Source: an uncultured Prevotella sp. (GTDB lineage Bacteria > Bacteroidota > Bacteroidia > Bacteroidales > Bacteroidaceae). Taken from it: DNA of 9,359 nt. Shown piece after piece: positions 6,335-9,359 of the stretch (position 1 is its first letter; each line of letters starts with the position of its first letter). Under the pieces are notes generated by a model. That model was not told where the DNA came from and did not search any database. It saw only the letters and a program-made list of their open reading frames with translations. The translations under genes were made by a program, and so were the position numbers. The stretch lies in contig USFX01000105.1 in NCBI GenBank assembly GCA_900553965.1, positions 1-9,359 of the forward strand, read 5' to 3'.

Positions 6335-6880
6335 TCACTCAAATTCGAGCGGTTCCTCCTTGTCCTTCAGATAATAGTCATTGAGCATGCCCACGAGTGT
6401 CGTGATTTCCTTGACGGCATGGGCGGTGTCGGGACTGATTTCTTTCTTCTGCAGCCGCAGCATCATCACGCCGTAGAGGGAGTTGAAGCAGGTCTCCACC
6501 TCGTTCTCCTCCTTGTTCGCTCCGCGGTTGCGCAGCTCCACGATGAACGGCAATACCTTATAATACTCGGCGTTGTAGAACGGGAACTTGCTGCTTTGCA
6601 ACAGCCGTGCGTGAAGCTCTGCGAGCTGGATCATCGTCACCTTGTTTATCTGCAGATGGCCGCGCTCGCGACATCCTTCCTCGTTCATCATGCGGATCAG
6701 ATAGCCATACCAGTCGGACATTTCCTCTTTCTGCTCGTCCGTATAGTCGAAACGGTCGATATACTCTCGGCGTATGCGTGATAGGGAGCATCCGAAAGCC
6801 CTGATGGTGTCTTCCACCTGCCACATGTAAAGCAGATATTCCGCTATATTCTTTTTCCTCAGTTCCTGTGAGATATACAT
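6335..6880 (-). CDS. DUF4924 family protein, function unknown
   Basis: The protein has 181 residues, is mostly alpha-helical and charged, and has no signal peptide or membrane segment, so it is probably cytosolic. The N-terminal ELRKKNIAEYLLYMWQVED (6-24) is the hallmark I associate with the Bacteroidetes-restricted DUF4924 family; the assignment is from memory. Other features: an RREYIDRFDYTDEQKEEMSDWYG stretch (37-59, helical), a likely helical hairpin in the middle, and an acidic C terminus ending EEPLEFE. There is no recognisable catalytic motif. It begins 18 nt after the LysE-family stop on the same strand, so the two genes are probably one operon. Its stop codon falls at the edge of the heptad inverted repeat that separates it from prfC. 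The role is unknown and could be structural or regulatory. Confidence 0.85.
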   Translation of the reverse strand: MYISQELRKKNIAEYLLYMWQVEDTIRAFGCSLSRIRREYIDRFDYTDEQKEEMSDWYGYLIRMMNEEGCRERGHLQINKVTMIQLAELHARLLQSSKFPFYNAEYYKVLPFIVELRNRGANKEENEVETCFNSLYGVMMLRLQKKEISPDTAHAVKEITTLVGMLNDYYLKDKEEPLEFE

Positions 6881-6898
6881 ATATTAAAATAAGAATAA

Positions 6899-7564
6899 TC
6901 AGAAGAAACGGTATAGGTTGGTCACCGTGCCGACGAACATGATCACCGAGCATATCACCACGATGGCTCCGATGACCTGATTGATGAGTCGTATGCCGTT
7001 GTCGTCGAACTTTCCCCGTATTTTGTCCACAAGCCATGTCAACCCGAACCACCATAGCAGTGCGCCGGCGATGATGCTCATGAAGCCTACGACCATCTCA
7101 AACGGATGGCCCGGCAGGACAAACGCGAACTGGGCGTAGCAGGCGAGGAAGAGCAGGATGATGAGCGGGTTCGACAGCGTCACGAGAAAGGCCGTCACGC
7201 CGTTGTGGACCAGCGTGCCTTTGTTTGTGCCCGGCTGGCGTATGTTGCGCGTCGGGTCGGTGCGGTAGGTGTATATGCCGAATATCATCAGCAGCACGCT
7301 GCCGACAATCTGCAGATAGAACCGGTTCTGCTGGTCGTTCACGAAGTTCATGACGAAGCTCATTCCGAACCCCGTGATGCCGGCATAGATGATGTCGCTT
7401 ACGGCGGCACCGATGCCGGTGATAAATCCGTACCACCGACCTTTGTTCAGCGTCCGCTGGACGCAGAGCACACCGACCGGCCCCATCGGCGCCGACGCGA
7501 TGACACCGATGAGTATTCCCTTGAATATGAAATCAAGGATGCTTATATGTAATGGAAACGGCAT
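6899..7564 (-). CDS. LysE/RhtB-family amino-acid exporter
   Basis: Inner-membrane efflux protein, probably exporting amino acids or related small metabolites by proton exchange as known for LysE/RhtB relatives; the substrate is not readable. It has 221 residues from the chosen ATG (7564-7562), with about six hydrophobic segments. The family signature SAPMGPVGVL (24-33) lies in the first segment, followed by the glycine pattern GRWYGFITGIGA and Asp57. A SNPLIILLF stretch in the fourth segment corresponds to the usual NPK or NP motif. The open frame extends 13 codons further upstream, but only from a TTG and with a polar, non-family N terminus, so the internal ATG is preferred. It is first in the minus-strand run and likely co-transcribed with the DUF4924 gene 18 nt downstream. 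Confidence 0.9.
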   Translation of the reverse strand: MPFPLHISILDFIFKGILIGVIASAPMGPVGVLCVQRTLNKGRWYGFITGIGAAVSDIIYAGITGFGMSFVMNFVNDQQNRFYLQIVGSVLLMIFGIYTYRTDPTRNIRQPGTNKGTLVHNGVTAFLVTLSNPLIILLFLACYAQFAFVLPGHPFEMVVGFMSIIAGALLWWFGLTWLVDKIRGKFDDNGIRLINQVIGAIVVICSVIMFVGTVTNLYRFF

Positions 7565-7832
7565 AACGAATGCAAAATTGCTAAAATTATACGAATTACA
7601 CAAGTTTTTGCCCCTAAATGTTTCCTCCCCGACGTTTTTCGTGACATTAAAACTTGTAACTTTAGACTTTGACCGCGTTGCGTGTCAGAGATGTTCATGC
7701 TGTGGCGGATTTGCAATCACAGCTTGTTATTATCTTTCGGACAGGCATGATAGCAAATCTGTTCGTGTTATACGGGCCGTGTCATAAAGTCGAAGCGGCA
7801 TGTTTCCGGAGCATAAAACGGGCGAAAAGGGG
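7565..7832. other. Divergent intergenic region between LysE and GH43 genes
   Basis: This is the left part of a 389-nt gene-free stretch between divergent genes. Apart from the possible LysE promoter at its left end I see no open frame with coding character and no RNA gene. The only structure seen is a weak inverted repeat (GATTTGC near 7705 and GCAAATC near 7754). A loose partial match to the 17-bp promoter repeat lies near 7810-7824. The rest of the gap, 7833-7953, holds the GH43 promoter and 5' leader. Confidence 0.5.
7573..7604 (-). promoter_or_regulatory. Possible Bacteroidales promoter for the LysE gene
   Basis: On the minus strand CTTG (7604-7601), 20 nt of spacer, then CAATTTTG (7580-7573) fits the Bacteroidales TTG / TAnnTTTG pattern with one mismatch in the -7 element. 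The ATG lies only 9 nt after the -7 element, so transcripts would be nearly leaderless. That makes this either a leaderless promoter or a chance match in AT-rich DNA. Confidence 0.3.
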
Positions 7833-7865
7833 CGGATAATTTGGCGTAACGGATAAAATGGCGTA
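7833..7865. repeat. 17-bp-period direct repeat over the GH43 promoter
   Basis: CGGATAATTTGGCGTA (7833-7848) is followed after one base by CGGATAAAATGGCGTA (7850-7865), with 14 of 16 positions identical. The first copy contains the -33 TTTG and the second ends inside the -7 element. Two same-facing half-sites over core promoter elements suggest binding of a regulator, but simple duplication is also possible. Confidence 0.75.
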
Positions 7866-7871
7866 TTTTTG
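7840..7871 (+). promoter_or_regulatory. Bacteroidales sigma-A-type promoter of the GH43 gene
   Basis: TTTG (7840-7843), 20 nt of spacer, and TATTTTTG (7864-7871) match the known Bacteroidales consensus (TTTG about -33, TAnnTTTG about -7) exactly in sequence and spacing. Transcription would start near 7876, giving a 5' leader of roughly 75-80 nt that ends in the A/C-rich stretch AAAACAACAACCCA before the ATG. There is no Shine-Dalgarno sequence, as is normal for the phylum. Confidence 0.8.
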
Positions 7872-7953
7872 CAGACAAAAGAACAATGTATGAAAGGCCT
7901 TGCCGGGCTTCAGACTGCAACAATCTATTAATCACCCGTAAAACAACAACCCA

Positions 7954-9359
7954 ATGATCAGAAGAATTATTACGTTCCTGTTCGCCGTCGTTTCGGCCAT
8001 TGCCGTTCAGGCGCAGAACTTCCCGAAGTGCATCCTTGCGGGCGACTATGCCGACCCGTCGATAATGCGTGACGGCAACGATTTCTACATGACGCACTCA
8101 ATGTTCAACTACAACCCTGGATTTCTCATCTGGCACTCGCAGGACCTCGTCAACTGGGAGCCCATCTGCCGTGTCGCGACGCGCCAGATCAGCAATGCCT
8201 GGGCGCCGGAGTTGCTGAAACACGAGGGGAAATATTATCTCTATTTCCCGTCGGACAAGAAGATATATGTCTGTACGGCCGACAATATCGCCGGACCTTG
8301 GACCGACCCGACGGAGGTCAAAGGCTCTGAGGGCATCGACCCGGGCCATGTCGTCACGGCCGACGGCCGACGCATGGCCCCGCTCAACACCGAAGGCACG
8401 GCGCTCACGGACACGCTGCGCGTCGTTCACCGCGGATGGGACATTCCGAAGGGATGGAAGACAGAGGGTAAATGGCCCGAGAAATATCTTGAGTCACCGA
8501 AGATCATCCGCCACAACGGCTACTACTATCTGACGTCGGCCGAGGGCGGAACGGCCGGACCGGCCACGAGCCACATGGTGGTGAGCGCAAGGGCAAAGTC
8601 GCTCGAAGGCCCATGGGAAGAGTCCCCCTATAATCCTATCGTCCACACTTATTCCGCCACCGACGCATGGTGGTCCAAAGGCCACGGCACACTCATCGAC
8701 GACGCCGATGGCCGCTGGTGGATTGTCTATCATGCCTACGCCAACGGCTACCGCTCGCTGGGCCGCCAGACGTTGATAGAGCCTGTGGAATGGACATCGG
8801 ACGGATGGTTCCACACGATAAAATCCCAGCCCCTGCCCGTGGCGAAGAAGGCCATACGTCATGGTTTTGACCTCAACGACAGTTTCACGGCTGACCGTCT
8901 CGGACTTCAGTGGACGTTCTACCGCGAACATTCCCCTAAGACCGTGACCGTCGGAGGAGGCCGGATGACGGTCGAGGCGAAGGGCGACAATCCCGCTAAC
9001 GGACGCCATCTGCTCATCACGGCGGAGGACAAGGGCTATGATGTCAGCGTCGACGTCGAGAGCGGCAAGGCCGAGGGCGGTCTGCTGCTTTTCTACAACG
9101 AGAAGAGCTATAGCGGACTGACCGTCAAGGGACGCCGGCTGCTCCTCTATCACGACGGGCAGCTGGTGAAGACGCTGCCCAACAGTCACGGCAAACGGCT
9201 CGTCATCAGGCTGCACAACCTCGGCCAGCGGCTGACGGTGCAGACGAGCGGTGACGGAACGAAGTGGACAACAGTTGCCGACGGGCTCGACCTGTCCGGC
9301 ATGGAGCACAACCGTCTGCGCGGATTTCTCGCCGTGCGGCCTTCTCTCGTGAGTGCGGG
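7954..9359 (+). CDS. Secreted GH43 glycosidase with C-terminal beta-sandwich (3' end missing)
   Basis: Likely beta-xylosidase or alpha-L-arabinofuranosidase acting on xylan or arabinan fragments; substrate and subfamily are unresolved. The frame is open from ATG 7954 to the window edge (468 codons). Residues 1-20 form a type I signal peptide with probable cleavage VQA/QN, so the enzyme is periplasmic or exported. The five-bladed beta-propeller (about 24-300) shows the GH43 triad: base Asp34 in ADPS, pKa modulator Asp129 in GIDPGH, and acid Glu180 in LESPK. His244 lies in WWSKGHGTL and GGTAGP in the SAEGGTAGPATSHM segment. From about 305 (FDLNDSF) a concanavalin-A-like domain of the GH43_C2/DUF1349 type follows. 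The last visible residues, FLAVRPSLVSAG, usually lie close to the family's C terminus, so probably only 10-20 residues are missing. It is transcribed away from the housekeeping block. Confidence 0.92.
   Translation, partial: MIRRIITFLFAVVSAIAVQAQNFPKCILAGDYADPSIMRDGNDFYMTHSMFNYNPGFLIWHSQDLVNWEPICRVATRQISNAWAPELLKHEGKYYLYFPSDKKIYVCTADNIAGPWTDPTEVKGSEGIDPGHVVTADGRRMAPLNTEGTALTDTLRVVHRGWDIPKGWKTEGKWPEKYLESPKIIRHNGYYYLTSAEGGTAGPATSHMVVSARAKSLEGPWEESPYNPIVHTYSATDAWWSKGHGTLIDDADGRWWIVYHAYANGYRSLGRQTLIEPVEWTSDGWFHTIKSQPLPVAKKAIRHGFDLNDSFTADRLGLQWTFYREHSPKTVTVGGGRMTVEAKGDNPANGRHLLITAEDKGYDVSVDVESGKAEGGLLLFYNEKSYSGLTVKGRRLLLYHDGQLVKTLPNSHGKRLVIRLHNLGQRLTVQTSGDGTKWTTVADGLDLSGMEHNRLRGFLAVRPSLVSA

Noticed and set aside
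6136..6342. 68-codon minus-strand frame across the heptad element
   Set aside because: Its residues simply translate the GA-rich repeats (SRSEERGARSEN and similar), and it overlaps the ends of both neighbouring genes.
7565..7603. Longer N terminus for the LysE-family protein
   Set aside because: The extension needs a TTG start and adds 13 residues (CNSYNFSNFAFV region) outside the family pattern; ATG at 7564 fits LysE proteins better.
8494..9309. 271-codon minus-strand open frame opposite the GH43 gene
   Set aside because: The plus frame has a signal peptide, the full GH43 triad and a C-terminal domain, so the minus frame is a shadow.

Overview
This window looks like Bacteroidales chromosome, most likely Prevotellaceae or a near relative. 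The evidence is fairly GC-rich coding DNA, genes without Shine-Dalgarno sequences, a textbook Bacteroidales promoter (TTTG, 20 nt, TATTTTTG) at the right, a DUF4924-type gene, and a translation-related gene cluster (tsaC, ClC channel, fmt, rpe) that I recall from Bacteroidales genomes. The genus call is inference.

Layout. Positions 62-7564 hold a run of genes all on the minus strand. In transcription order, right to left, they are: LysE-family exporter (6899-7564), DUF4924 protein (6335-6880), prfC/RF3 (4583-6151), tsaC (3929-4498), ClC channel/antiporter with two CBS domains (2120-3928), fmt (1015-1992), a 42-residue small protein missed by length cut-offs (811-939), and rpe (142-789). A strong rho-independent terminator (62-96) closes the run. 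Three of the genes act in translation: RF3 in termination, TsaC in t6A tRNA modification, and Fmt on initiator tRNA. Rpe belongs to the pentose phosphate pathway. tsaC and the ClC gene abut with no spacer. After a divergent intergenic region (7565-7953) a plus-strand gene begins for a secreted GH43 glycosidase with a C-terminal beta-sandwich. It runs off the right edge, probably only a few residues short of complete. It marks the change from a housekeeping block to plant or dietary glycan use.

The unusual material is in the intergenic DNA. Two inverted-repeat elements flank prfC (about 4516-4591 and 6171-6323). Both are built from degenerate 7-bp units, and each starts at the stop codon of its upstream gene. 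The gap between the ClC gene and fmt holds three tandem copies of a 22-bp repeat (2032-2097). The GH43 promoter carries a 17-bp-period direct duplication that spans its -33 and -7 elements. I found no CRISPR array, tRNA or rRNA, transposase, prophage or defence system here. The best candidates for something undescribed are the heptad elements and the repeat-covered promoter, not a new multigene system.
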